A program made the translations under genes and the position numbers. Below the pieces are notes generated by a model, which searched no databases, was not told where the DNA came from, and saw nothing but the letters and a program-made list of their open reading frames with translations. This document shows positions 1 to 7,351 of a stretch of 15,881 nt of DNA, piece after piece. Numbering within the stretch: position 1 is the stretch's first letter; each line of letters opens with the position of its first letter. Source of the stretch: JAZQQB01 sp045628865 (GTDB lineage: Bacteria; Bacillota; Clostridia; Lachnospirales; Lachnospiraceae); assembly GCA_045628865.1 (NCBI GenBank), contig JAZQQB010000076.1, positions 1-15,881 on the forward strand, given 5' to 3'.

Positions 1-300
1 GACACCAGTTCAACTGGCATCCCGATTCTTTAAAAACTTCTTTTGATCTTTAAGATCACAGTCCTGTCTTTAAATAATCATTACTGTTTTAAGGTCGATT
101 CTATTTCTAGAATCTAGTTCTCTGAATATTCTATCGTTTTCTAAAGCAGAGACTTTAGAAACGCTCATGTATTTTCTGGGTTGCATTGCTGTTCATTTTT
201 CAAGGTTCAATTGTTCGTTTTGTCGCTAACAACATTTTGCAAAGCCTTGAAAACACTAGCTTTCGTGACTTGCTTTTTTGCTGTCGTTCACAAGCGACTT
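1..300 (-). other. Non-coding, hairpin-rich leader transcribed off the left edge (possible rRNA operon leader)
   Basis: No ORF with a ribosome binding site is present. Read on the minus strand downstream of the promoter at 305-333, the stretch holds a chain of short inverted repeats: 290-302 (ACAAG/CTTGT), 138-161 (TTTCTAAAG/CTTTAGAAA), 97-114 (GATTCTA/TAGAATC), 45-57 (GATCTT/AAGATC) and 5-17 (CCAGTT/AACTGG). It also holds CCTTGAAAAATGAACAG (around 190-210), which resembles sequences found next to Firmicute rRNA genes. A long untranslated leader behind a near-consensus promoter fits an rRNA operon whose 16S gene would lie left of the window. No mature rRNA sequence is visible, so this is an inference; a structured mRNA leader is the alternative. 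Confidence 0.4.
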
Positions 301-304
301 GTAC

Positions 305-333
305 ATACTACCACCCTTAAAGCATTATGTCAA
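305..333 (-). promoter_or_regulatory. Strong sigma-A promoter reading leftwards
   Basis: On the minus strand TTGACA (328-333) is followed after 17 bases by TAGTAT (305-310). It lies beyond the terminator of the XRE gene, so it starts a new transcript heading off the left edge. The perfect -35 and optimal spacing suggest a highly expressed product such as stable RNA. Confidence 0.7.
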
Positions 334-376
334 CATCTTTTTTAAACTTTTTTTATTTATTTTTTTTTACAAATAA

Positions 377-411
377 AACAAGGGCACAAAGTCTATCTTT
401 GTACCCTTGTT
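377..411 (-). terminator. Intrinsic terminator of the XRE regulator gene
   Basis: Arms 377-391 and 397-411 (AACAAGGG..ACAAAG / CTTTGT..CCCTTGTT) form a 15-bp stem with one mismatch and a 5-base loop. On the minus strand it is followed by TTTTATTTG. It begins a few bases past the stop codon of the XRE gene. Confidence 0.8.
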
Positions 412-414
412 TAT

Positions 415-1470
415 CTATAATAGTACTGCTTTCCACTCCTTGGAATCACGTATAAAATCATACACTGGATTCAGTAAATGCTTTTGATACAAATCAAGAT
501 AGCTAATAAACTCATTGTTAAATATCTCATAGCCATATGGAGCTGTAAGACAATCCGTAAAGAACGAATTACATTGTCCTGTCACACATGCATCTTGCAA
601 ACGAACAAACTCACGTACTTTACAAAGTGCGTCTATTGTCTTTTCTTTATTTTGTAATTCAGCATAGCTGAATGCGATTCTTTGCCATAACGAAACATGA
701 TAGGAAGGGTTCAATGCGAAATCCATCTCATTCTGTAAAAATAAATCGTAAAGTTTGCTCATTGTTTCATATGCAAAGATCCTTTCTTCCATGCTATACT
801 CTTTGCTATCGAGCATACTTATTATAAAATGATCAATCAACGAAAGTGATTTTTGAATGTTTTCCTGTAACACATATCTTAGTTCATCCCCTGATAAAAT
901 ATCAGCTAATGTATGCTCCTTTGTTCCATAAAAATCCGGAAGCATATAAGCATATTCTTTTGCCTTTTCCATATTTCCTTTTTTCTTATATAATATTGCC
1001 ATGTGATGTATGGTAGAAAAACGCATCCAGTCTGGACATTCTTTTGCATCATTCAATATTTTCTGTCCCAATTCAACTGCGTCATCAAGGTATGTCTCAC
1101 TTCCTAATAAATCAAGCGACATAAGCAGATTATACATAAAAGAACTATCTTCGGGGAATTCATGCAGTGCATCACGCATAACTGCTATGGCTTCCATGGT
1201 TTTACCCTTCTGACTAAGGTTAAGCCAAAGCTCCTTGTATTCTTTTCTTTTTCTATCCCGTTCTATCTCTCCACAGCCAAGCAATTCGTCTACGGTTGTG
1301 TGATAAAAAAGAGCAATGGATGGAAGTAATGAAATATCCGGAAATCCTTCCCCTCGCTCCCACTTTGATACTGCCTGTGTTGAAATACCTAAATGTTTTG
1401 CTAAATCTTCCTGCTTGTTACCTTGGTTCATACGAAACTCTTTCAACTTTTCTGTGATTTTGATGTTCAT
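415..1470 (-). CDS. XRE/Cro-type HTH transcriptional regulator with helical C-terminal domain
   Basis: This is a 351-residue DNA-binding regulator. The first ~65 residues are a classic HTH_3 domain: LKEFRMNQGNKQEDLAKHLG, then the recognition segment ISTQAVSKWERGEGFPD, ending at the family-typical DELLG. Residues ~80-351 are alpha-helical with no signal peptide or membrane segment; they resemble the TPR-like sensor halves of other clostridial regulators, but no specific ligand domain is recognised. The start has a modest ribosome binding site (AGAGAGGG, about 8 bases upstream). The gene is monocistronic: a terminator follows closely, and a perfect 12-bp palindrome lies 30 bases upstream of the start, suggesting autoregulation. 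The neighbouring synthetase has its own control, so the target genes are unknown. Confidence 0.85.
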   Translation of the reverse strand: MNIKITEKLKEFRMNQGNKQEDLAKHLGISTQAVSKWERGEGFPDISLLPSIALFYHTTVDELLGCGEIERDRKRKEYKELWLNLSQKGKTMEAIAVMRDALHEFPEDSSFMYNLLMSLDLLGSETYLDDAVELGQKILNDAKECPDWMRFSTIHHMAILYKKKGNMEKAKEYAYMLPDFYGTKEHTLADILSGDELRYVLQENIQKSLSLIDHFIISMLDSKEYSMEERIFAYETMSKLYDLFLQNEMDFALNPSYHVSLWQRIAFSYAELQNKEKTIDALCKVREFVRLQDACVTGQCNSFFTDCLTAPYGYEIFNNEFISYLDLYQKHLLNPVYDFIRDSKEWKAVLL

Positions 1471-1500
1471 AAATCAAACCCTCTCTTTTAAGGAATTTTT

Positions 1501-1512
1501 ACAAGCGCTTGT
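1501..1512. promoter_or_regulatory. Perfect 12-bp palindrome, candidate operator of the XRE regulator
   Basis: ACAAGCGCTTGT is self-complementary over its full length. It lies 30 bases upstream of the XRE start codon, at or just after the transcription start predicted from the promoter at 1522-1550. A dimeric HTH regulator bound here would block its own transcription. The role is inferred from position only. Confidence 0.45.
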
Positions 1513-1521
1513 TCTGATAGT

Positions 1522-1550
1522 ATCTTAATATTCTCAATATCTTTTTTCAA
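1522..1550 (-). promoter_or_regulatory. Candidate promoter of the XRE regulator gene
   Basis: On the minus strand TTGAAA (1545-1550) and TAAGAT (1522-1527) are 17 bases apart. The match is moderate and the region is AT-rich, so chance matches are possible. The position just upstream of the palindrome and start codon supports it. Confidence 0.4.
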
Positions 1551-1596
1551 TAACCGTAGTGTTGATTATAGGTTGATTCATTAAACCTTTCGTTTA

Positions 1597-3594
1597 CTAT
1601 AAATCTGCTATGATCTGCGTAGCATGCTTTTTAAAGAAATCCACACGTGGTAAAAGTATTTTCAATTCATGATTCTTCAGTTCACCGACATAAGATGAGA
1701 TTGGCTCTAAAATCTTCTCCCAATTCCATAAATCTTTATCCATGTTCATATATTCCCTAAACATTTCACAGCCATTTGGAGCGATAGGATGCAATAATAC
1801 CGCCATTACCTTACAAGCATAGAAGCAGTCTGCTACCATTTGTGCACGAAGCTCCATATCTCCATTCTTATCAGCTGTTCTTACGCCGCTAACCCAGCGC
1901 TTATTTACCTCACGAATATAATCATCAATCACATAAGCGATACGATGAAAATCATGATTGTACATATGTCGCTCATATTCCAAAACAACCTTTTCTGACA
2001 ACTCTAAAACAGAGCTCGAAACATGATTAGAAGGAATTTTTCCTTCGTGATTGTTCTGAGCTGCATAAAAACAAGATCGAATCAATCGATTATATACGTT
2101 GGTTAGAAGATTTCCTTCCTTCAATACCATATCAATTCCGTTTCTCTCCCCCTCTGGCATATAGACCAGCGGTTTAAAGCTAACACTTTTAGAAGAAAGG
2201 CCAAGTCCCATAAAATGCATTCGAAGCTGTTCCGGTGTATAATGCTCTAAAAGTTCATCTGCCATTGGCGGCTTGATTTCAGAGCTGCTGCTTGCCTTTG
2301 TATCCATAAACAGCACATGTCTGTTGGCAATAATATGTGGGAGATTGATTTTTTCCATATCAGGATGTTCTTCCCTTGAATATTTCAAACCAGCGAACAT
2401 TGCCATCTCTGCAATTGCATAAAAATAAATATTATCTTCGCCGATAAATTGATACACAGATGCGTCTTCATCATCCCACCATTTTTTCCATTCATCATCA
2501 GGCAATCCTTTTTCTTCCAAATAAGTCTTGGTAAAGGAGATTGGTGCCCAAAGAGATTCTGGCCACACCCAAAAAGTCAGATTATCCATATCTTCTTTCT
2601 TTGGTACCCTTACTCCCCACTCTATATTTCCGGATAAACGAAATGGAACCAATGTTTTTCCCGCAGTGTAGTGAATATTTTTTTCCTCTAATACCTTTTT
2701 GGCCTGGTCTCTTTCCTCTAAATTTTCAAAAACAAACTGCACAAAAGATTTCTTCGCCTCATCAATGGTTTCATGCTTAGGCATTAGCTTTTCTAGTTCT
2801 TCCTGATCCTCCATATTTTTTCTTGGAATATATACGGATGGTTTTCTCAAAGATTCTTCTATTACATCTAATATGTATCTCCTTGTATTGGAGTATCTTC
2901 TTAATGTATCATTGCGGGTTTTCATCATTGCAATGAGCTCCTCTAAGCAAAAATACCAGTTTTCAACTGATTTAAGCACCGGTTTCTTTAAAGATAATGC
3001 ACTCACTGGCGCAATCAATTCAGATGGCATATACTGATGTCCCAAAGAGCATTCATCTGCATATGCCTTTTCTGAAGTACACCCTGGAATCGGACATCTT
3101 CCAAGTACCTGTCTTCCATTTAGAAAGGTCTCTTTTTCTTCATCATAAAACTGCAGCGTAGATAATTTTTCAATATATCCATTCTCATATAATTGGTTGA
3201 ATACCTGCGCTGAAAATTTAGAATGCATCTTTCCTGTTTTCCCAAAAGCGGATGCACCAAACAAATTTAAGCTGATCTGATAATCCTCTAGTGTCTTTTT
3301 TTGTTTCTCATGATTACTGAGTACATATTCCTCCATCGTACCAGAAAAGCCATTTTCCTTTAATTTTCTATAAGCCTCCATAATTGGAGAACCATAGCAG
3401 TCCGTTCCAGACACAAAAATAACATTCTCTTCCCCAATTCTGTCTCTTAAGAAACGTGCAAAAATATCTGCATGTATAAACATTCCCCCAACATGTCCAA
3501 AATGAAGGGACTTATTTCCATATGGCATGCCTCCTGTCACCACCGCACGTTTTGGAAATACTGGTCTTTCTCCTCTTTCAAGTCTTTTGTTCAT
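1597..3594 (-). CDS. metG: Methionyl-tRNA synthetase-like class I aminoacyl-tRNA synthetase, divergent
   Basis: The product (665 residues) should activate an amino acid with ATP and load it on tRNA in the cytoplasm; family and leader point to methionine. Residues 31-34 HFGH are the HIGH motif of the Rossmann catalytic domain. A Cys/His cluster (C167, C172, C182, H186) matches the MetRS zinc knuckle, and the last ~200 residues look like the helical anticodon-binding domain. No C-terminal EMAP-type tRNA-binding domain is seen. Oddities: KMSKS reads KASSS (433-437), and the segment GEDNIYFYA (385-393) has Tyr where MetRS usually has the methionine-pocket His. It may therefore be a paralog with altered properties. 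The start at 3594 is chosen because AAGGAGA lies 6 bases upstream; a longer ATG at 3624 would place that site inside the gene. A Met T-box leader lies upstream. Confidence 0.8.
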   Translation of the reverse strand: MNKRLERGERPVFPKRAVVTGGMPYGNKSLHFGHVGGMFIHADIFARFLRDRIGEENVIFVSGTDCYGSPIMEAYRKLKENGFSGTMEEYVLSNHEKQKKTLEDYQISLNLFGASAFGKTGKMHSKFSAQVFNQLYENGYIEKLSTLQFYDEEKETFLNGRQVLGRCPIPGCTSEKAYADECSLGHQYMPSELIAPVSALSLKKPVLKSVENWYFCLEELIAMMKTRNDTLRRYSNTRRYILDVIEESLRKPSVYIPRKNMEDQEELEKLMPKHETIDEAKKSFVQFVFENLEERDQAKKVLEEKNIHYTAGKTLVPFRLSGNIEWGVRVPKKEDMDNLTFWVWPESLWAPISFTKTYLEEKGLPDDEWKKWWDDEDASVYQFIGEDNIYFYAIAEMAMFAGLKYSREEHPDMEKINLPHIIANRHVLFMDTKASSSSEIKPPMADELLEHYTPEQLRMHFMGLGLSSKSVSFKPLVYMPEGERNGIDMVLKEGNLLTNVYNRLIRSCFYAAQNNHEGKIPSNHVSSSVLELSEKVVLEYERHMYNHDFHRIAYVIDDYIREVNKRWVSGVRTADKNGDMELRAQMVADCFYACKVMAVLLHPIAPNGCEMFREYMNMDKDLWNWEKILEPISSYVGELKNHELKILLPRVDFFKKHATQIIADL

Positions 3595-3650
3595 AGTTCT
3601 TCTCCTTACCTTTTCAAAAAACATTTGCAGTAAACAGAGATTAGTTTTTA

Positions 3651-3692
3651 CAATATAAAAGTCCCTGTAACTGCTATTGCAATTACAGGGAC
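3651..3692 (-). terminator. Regulated terminator of the T-box leader
   Basis: GTCCCTGTAA (3661-3670) pairs with TTACAGGGAC (3683-3692) as a perfect 10-bp stem. On the minus strand it is followed by TTTTATATTG. One arm overlaps the antiterminator pairing, so the two structures exclude each other. Confidence 0.85.
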
Positions 3693-3965
3693 GAATAAAA
3701 TCGTGTTGCCACCCTATTTCCTGTGATCATCACTAACCACAGCTCTACAAGTACTCCTCCAATGCACCGAAACACATTCTTTAACAAGGATTTTATACTC
3801 TGATTCTGTAACGGGAACTCCCGTCATAGCATCACCTGCCTACTCATAGACAAGATCCGTATGCAGCTCCGAGGCCTGTTTCATCCATCTTCCATCGCCT
3901 TCTCTCACCACCGAAAGCTCTCTGTAGATTTCTATCTGGACTACTCTTCTCTTCATAGCCTTTAA
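3651..3965 (-). promoter_or_regulatory. T-box leader (tRNA-sensing riboswitch), specifier AUG, upstream of the MetRS-like gene
   Basis: Read on the minus strand, the leader has the T-box elements in order. Stem I contains AGAGTAGTCC, AGAGAGC and GGTGGTGAGAG. The specifier region reads GGAAGATGGATGAAAC, where ATG at 3886-3888 follows the GAA of the loop E-like motif; the overlapping second candidate is also ATG. Then come the T-box bulge AGGGTGGCAACACG (3702-3715) and a terminator. Upper antiterminator pairing ACG/CGT and lower CAGG/CCTG can be drawn as the alternative to the terminator. Family knowledge: uncharged tRNA stabilises the antiterminator and lets the downstream gene be transcribed. 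The AUG specifier predicts tRNA-Met. Confidence 0.9.
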
Positions 3966-3977
3966 AATATTAGTGTT

Positions 3978-4006
3978 ATTATAAACACTCTTTCCAGAAA
4001 ATGCAA
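3978..4006 (-). promoter_or_regulatory. Promoter of the T-box/MetRS-like transcript
   Basis: On the minus strand TTGCAT (4001-4006), a 17-base spacer and a perfect TATAAT (3978-3983) place the start site a few bases before the T-box stem I. Confidence 0.8.
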
Positions 4007-4093
4007 TAAGAATAAAACAGCATCTTTTTATGCTTTCCCACGATTGCTCCTGGAGAACATACTATTTTATTCACACGTTATTCCAAAAAGCAA

Positions 4094-4122
4094 TTTACAT
4101 AATTAAGTTAATGATTTACAAT
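4094..4122 (+). promoter_or_regulatory. Promoter of the lipoprotein gene
   Basis: TTTACA (4094-4099) and TACAAT (4117-4122) are separated by 17 bases and lie about 34 bases upstream of the lipoprotein start codon. Confidence 0.65.
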
Positions 4123-4155
4123 ACTGATTCAGATACTTGAAAGGAGAAATAATAT

Positions 4156-4983
4156 ATGAAAAGAAAGTATTTATTAGCATTAAGCTTGATCGGAATTACC
4201 GTTTTAGGTGGCTGTTCTAGTCAAACTAACCCTACAGCATCAAATGAAAGCGTACAGGAGAGTACTGTAATTGCTGCAACTGTTGTAGAAGATAATCAAG
4301 CTGATGCTGCAGAACAAGTAACAACAGAAGAAGTAGATAGAACTACATCGGAAGGCACTGAAGCAGATAGTTCTATCGTAGCAGAGGACTATGCTCTTTA
4401 CAAATCAGTTTTAGATGAAGCATATGGTATCGTTTCAGGTGAAAATTTTGATGTGATTGCTGATGATAACACCATAGGATTATTGGAATCTTGTGGAGAA
4501 GATACAGCTAAATCATTAGCTGATATCGGATACGTAATGATGGACATAGACGCAAATGGCGTAAACGAATTATTACTTGCCAACAATGCAGACGGTGATA
4601 GTAGAATTCTTGCAATCTATACATTAAATGGCGAAACACCAGTTTTTGTTGCTGGTGGCTGGATACGTAATAAATTATACTTATTAGGTCAAAGTAATAT
4701 CTTAAACATTGGTAGTGGCGGTGCTGATTATACATATTATATGGTATCTAGTTTGGATGAAAATACAAATAGCTTACTTCCAACCGAAAGCTATTTTACA
4801 GATTTTAACGATAGTTCAAAAACCCAGTTGGGATGGTTCCACAATAATACAGGTAGTCTTGAACCTTCTGAAAGTGAATGGCTTGGTGAAATTACAGATG
4901 GACAGCTTCTCCCAGAAGCCGAACAGTTATATAAAAATCACGTTGACTTGGATTTATCATACTTTAAAGATTATCAGAAATAA
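4156..4983 (+). CDS. Secreted lipoprotein of unknown function
   Basis: The 275-residue product begins with a charged MKRK stretch, a hydrophobic segment and a lipobox LGGC with the lipidated Cys at residue 20, so it should be anchored outside the cell membrane. Residues ~21-75 are a Ser/Thr/Glu/Ala-rich linker of low complexity. The folded part (about 76-275) contains DIDANGVNELLL, an acidic Asp-x-Asp-x-Asn-Gly loop followed by a beta-strand; it recalls calcium-binding loops seen in many clostridial surface lipoproteins. No enzyme motif is recognised. AAAGGAG upstream supports the start. The gene is monocistronic, with its own promoter and a terminator overlapping its stop codon, so the neighbours give no clue to its role. 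Confidence 0.8.
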   Translation: MKRKYLLALSLIGITVLGGCSSQTNPTASNESVQESTVIAATVVEDNQADAAEQVTTEEVDRTTSEGTEADSSIVAEDYALYKSVLDEAYGIVSGENFDVIADDNTIGLLESCGEDTAKSLADIGYVMMDIDANGVNELLLANNADGDSRILAIYTLNGETPVFVAGGWIRNKLYLLGQSNILNIGSGGADYTYYMVSSLDENTNSLLPTESYFTDFNDSSKTQLGWFHNNTGSLEPSESEWLGEITDGQLLPEAEQLYKNHVDLDLSYFKDYQK

Positions 4984-5039
4984 AAAAGGGGAAGACAGAA
5001 TTGAGGAAACACCTCAATCCCTGTCTTCTCCCTTTTTTT
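4982..5039. terminator. Bidirectional terminator between the lipoprotein gene and rhaD
   Basis: AAAAAAGGGGAAGACAG pairs with CTGTCTTCTCCCTTTTTT, with an inner TTGAGG/CCTCAA stem (5001-5006/5012-5017). T runs flank the stem on either strand. It ends both convergent transcripts and overlaps the lipoprotein stop codon. Confidence 0.9.
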
Positions 5040-5044
5040 GAATA

Positions 5045-5860
5045 TTAACGAAGAAATTTTTCTGGTAAATTTACATTGAAATCTTTTGCAAGCGCTCTAA
5101 AATTGTCTGCCGTGATTGTCTGAAGTTTATCTGGTCTCATGGATAACATCTTCACTAAAATCTCTGCTGATTTCTCAGCTGTATGCATTAAGCCAAATGT
5201 AAGATCAAAATCATATCCAGCCGCGAACATACCATGATGAGCCCATATAGCAAGATCGTATTCTTTCATCAGTTCAGAAGTTGCAACAGCAATATCTCTT
5301 CCGCCTGGAACCATCCATGGAACTACACCAATTCCTGCTGGAAATACAACTGGACATTCTGTTGCCATTTCCCAAAGTTCTCTGGTAAATACTTCATCCT
5401 TAAGAGGAAGCACAAAGGTAAGTGCAATAATATTGGTGGTATGTGCATGGTATACAACTCGATAGTTTTCATTCTGAAGTTTCTTAACTTCAAGATTCAT
5501 CAAATGACTTGGCAACTCAGAAGTTGGTCTTCCACCATTAACCAGCCCCCAGACAATACGATAATTTTCACCCTTATCATCCAATTCAATCATACAAATA
5601 CTGTCTTCTGGCTTAATAATAACGTTTCTAAAATACTTTCCACTTCCAGTTACTAAAAAGAACTCATTTGCAAGTGCAGGAACTGACGTACCGATTGGTT
5701 GCCATTCCTTTGCTTCAAAATTCTCTTTTACGCTATCAACTTCTTCTGCCTTTACACGATACGAAAGGTTTCCACCATTTCTCTCATGCCAGCCCTGTTC
5801 CCATCCATCATTGGCCATTCGAATAAATCCCTGTACAAATTCAGCATCTAAAAATCTCAT
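5045..5860 (-). CDS. rhaD: Rhamnulose-1-phosphate aldolase (class II)
   Basis: The enzyme splits L-rhamnulose-1-phosphate into dihydroxyacetone phosphate and L-lactaldehyde, a zinc-dependent cytoplasmic step. The 271-residue length and architecture match E. coli RhaD. Conserved blocks are HERNGGNLSYR near residue 25, the phosphate-binding TGSGK at 71-75, catalytic Glu115 in PTSELPSH, zinc histidines H138 and H140 in YHAHTTN, and H209 in AHHGMF. FTRELWE and LPWMVPG-like segments are also typical. The start is supported by GAAAGGA 9 bases upstream. It is the last gene of the operon, 32 bases after the isomerase stop, and ends at a bidirectional terminator. The product lactaldehyde would need a reductase or dehydrogenase encoded elsewhere. 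Confidence 0.93.
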   Translation of the reverse strand: MRFLDAEFVQGFIRMANDGWEQGWHERNGGNLSYRVKAEEVDSVKENFEAKEWQPIGTSVPALANEFFLVTGSGKYFRNVIIKPEDSICMIELDDKGENYRIVWGLVNGGRPTSELPSHLMNLEVKKLQNENYRVVYHAHTTNIIALTFVLPLKDEVFTRELWEMATECPVVFPAGIGVVPWMVPGGRDIAVATSELMKEYDLAIWAHHGMFAAGYDFDLTFGLMHTAEKSAEILVKMLSMRPDKLQTITADNFRALAKDFNVNLPEKFLR

Positions 5861-5892
5861 ATTTTTTATTCCTTTCTACTATTTGCTTGTTA

Positions 5893-7329
5893 TTATCTAC
5901 AAATGATGTCCACTGGAACATCTAAAATCTTCGCAACTTTTAAAATTGTATCAATATGTTTTCCTACTGCTGCCGCCATATGGTGAGTAGGTCCCGCTTC
6001 ACTCCATTTATTGCAAAATTCTCTTGCTCCAATTGAAAAGCGCGTTCTCATATTTGTGTCTCCAAATGTAAAGATTGGACCATCCTCATTCACGCCTTCT
6101 GCGACCACAAATTTAAACTTTCCATTCATGTCCTGCGTGATTCCAAGATATGTTATATCCCCAACAGGTGGGTAAAACTGTGTAAGGTATCCACCACCGG
6201 TCTTTCCATGAAATACATCTACAATCTTCATAGTTGGTTTTCTGGTCTGAGAAATATCTGCATCACCAGAACCTGAATGTCCAATAATACATATATCCTC
6301 ATTAAAATCGATAGAATACATTTCTGAAAGCTGTCCAGTCCCTGCAATTGTCTTTAAAATACTCATTGCCATGGCAACCTTGATATCTCCTTCAACAGCA
6401 CAAGCTGTTCCCTGCTTGATCAACATAGAAAATGCTGGAATTAACATACTATCGAGTTTTCCTGCAATCCCTTTTGCATATCCGTCATAATGGGAAGCAA
6501 CCATTCCGAGATCTTCATCCTTAACCCATTCTTCAAAAGCAACCACATACTTTGCCATATCCCATACAGTCTCAACTGTAGCTTCTTTTCCATCTTTATC
6601 AGGTGCAATATCAAATGTTTCCAAAATATCTAAGGCTTTTGCCTTAATTGCATTCTCATCATTGATATGATCTGCTATTGCCCACATTTTTTCCCAATCA
6701 AACTGTTTTGTATAAAGTCCCATACGATTGTAGAGATTGGTTTCATCGATATACAGATCCATCATTCCTGGATATGGTCTGCCAATCTGTGCAATGTTGG
6801 TATAACGAAATCTTCTTCGAACCTGTGCAGCTTTACACCATTCCTCAATTTCTCTTGCAACATATTCATCTCCACCTTCTACAACACCTGTGATGACAGC
6901 ATGTCTTTTTCCTGCTCTTTCAAGGTCTGCAACCATTTCTCCAACTGCTCCACAAGCATATAACTCGCCCAGCCACTTTGGAGTATCTGTATTCGCATAG
7001 TCAGGTGCTTTCAACTTCTGCACATTGACAAGCACTACAGGAACATTCAAATCTCGAATTGCCGGAAGCATATTGTAGCTAGTTGCATAGGTAAGTAACT
7101 GAAGAATAACTAAATCAACATCTTCTGCACGGAATTTATCTCCTGCAGCCATAGACAGTTCCTTCGTTGTAACAATTCCTCCATCAACCAACTCTACTGT
7201 ATCTGGAATTGTCTTCTTAAAAGCTTCATACTGCTTTTCAAATTCAGGAACCAACGATGGAAACTGAGGTAGATATGCACCTAACGCAATGGCAAAAACA
7301 CCTACTTTTGCTTTTGTTTCTACTAACAT
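5893..7329 (-). CDS. L-arabinose/L-fucose isomerase-fold sugar isomerase (presumed L-rhamnose isomerase step)
   Basis: This is a 478-residue cytoplasmic protein of the AraA/FucI superfamily. Features include KVGVFAIALGAYLPQFP at the N-terminus, VDGGIVTT, an AVEGDIK segment whose E313 aligns with a metal-binding Glu of AraA, IIGHSGSGD (H351), and GPTHH (H449/H450) near the C-terminus as in AraA. It is not the classical RhaA family (about 420 residues, different motifs). It sits between rhaB and rhaD, 22 bases after rhaB, where an aldose-ketose isomerase is required, so conversion of L-rhamnose to L-rhamnulose is the best inference; fucose or arabinose activity cannot be excluded. The start at 7329 has a perfect AAGGAGG; an upstream ATG at 7374 would overlap rhaB and lacks support. 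Confidence 0.8.
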   Translation of the reverse strand: MLVETKAKVGVFAIALGAYLPQFPSLVPEFEKQYEAFKKTIPDTVELVDGGIVTTKELSMAAGDKFRAEDVDLVILQLLTYATSYNMLPAIRDLNVPVVLVNVQKLKAPDYANTDTPKWLGELYACGAVGEMVADLERAGKRHAVITGVVEGGDEYVAREIEEWCKAAQVRRRFRYTNIAQIGRPYPGMMDLYIDETNLYNRMGLYTKQFDWEKMWAIADHINDENAIKAKALDILETFDIAPDKDGKEATVETVWDMAKYVVAFEEWVKDEDLGMVASHYDGYAKGIAGKLDSMLIPAFSMLIKQGTACAVEGDIKVAMAMSILKTIAGTGQLSEMYSIDFNEDICIIGHSGSGDADISQTRKPTMKIVDVFHGKTGGGYLTQFYPPVGDITYLGITQDMNGKFKFVVAEGVNEDGPIFTFGDTNMRTRFSIGAREFCNKWSEAGPTHHMAAAVGKHIDTILKVAKILDVPVDIICR

Positions 7330-7351
7330 CTTTATCCTCCTTCTAAATAAC

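Noticed and set aside
1..60. tRNA or 5S rRNA gene at the left edge
   Set aside because: The short palindromes do not form a cloverleaf or a 5S fold, and no TTCGA-type T loop is present.
3595..3624. Extended start of the synthetase gene at 3624 (MFFEKVRRRT...)
   Set aside because: The AAGGAGA ribosome binding site lies inside this extension, directly before the ATG at 3594, and the family sequence begins after it.
4709..5041. 110-codon rightward ORF overlapping the lipoprotein gene
   Set aside because: It is in another frame of a clear gene, has no ribosome binding site, and runs through the terminator hairpin.
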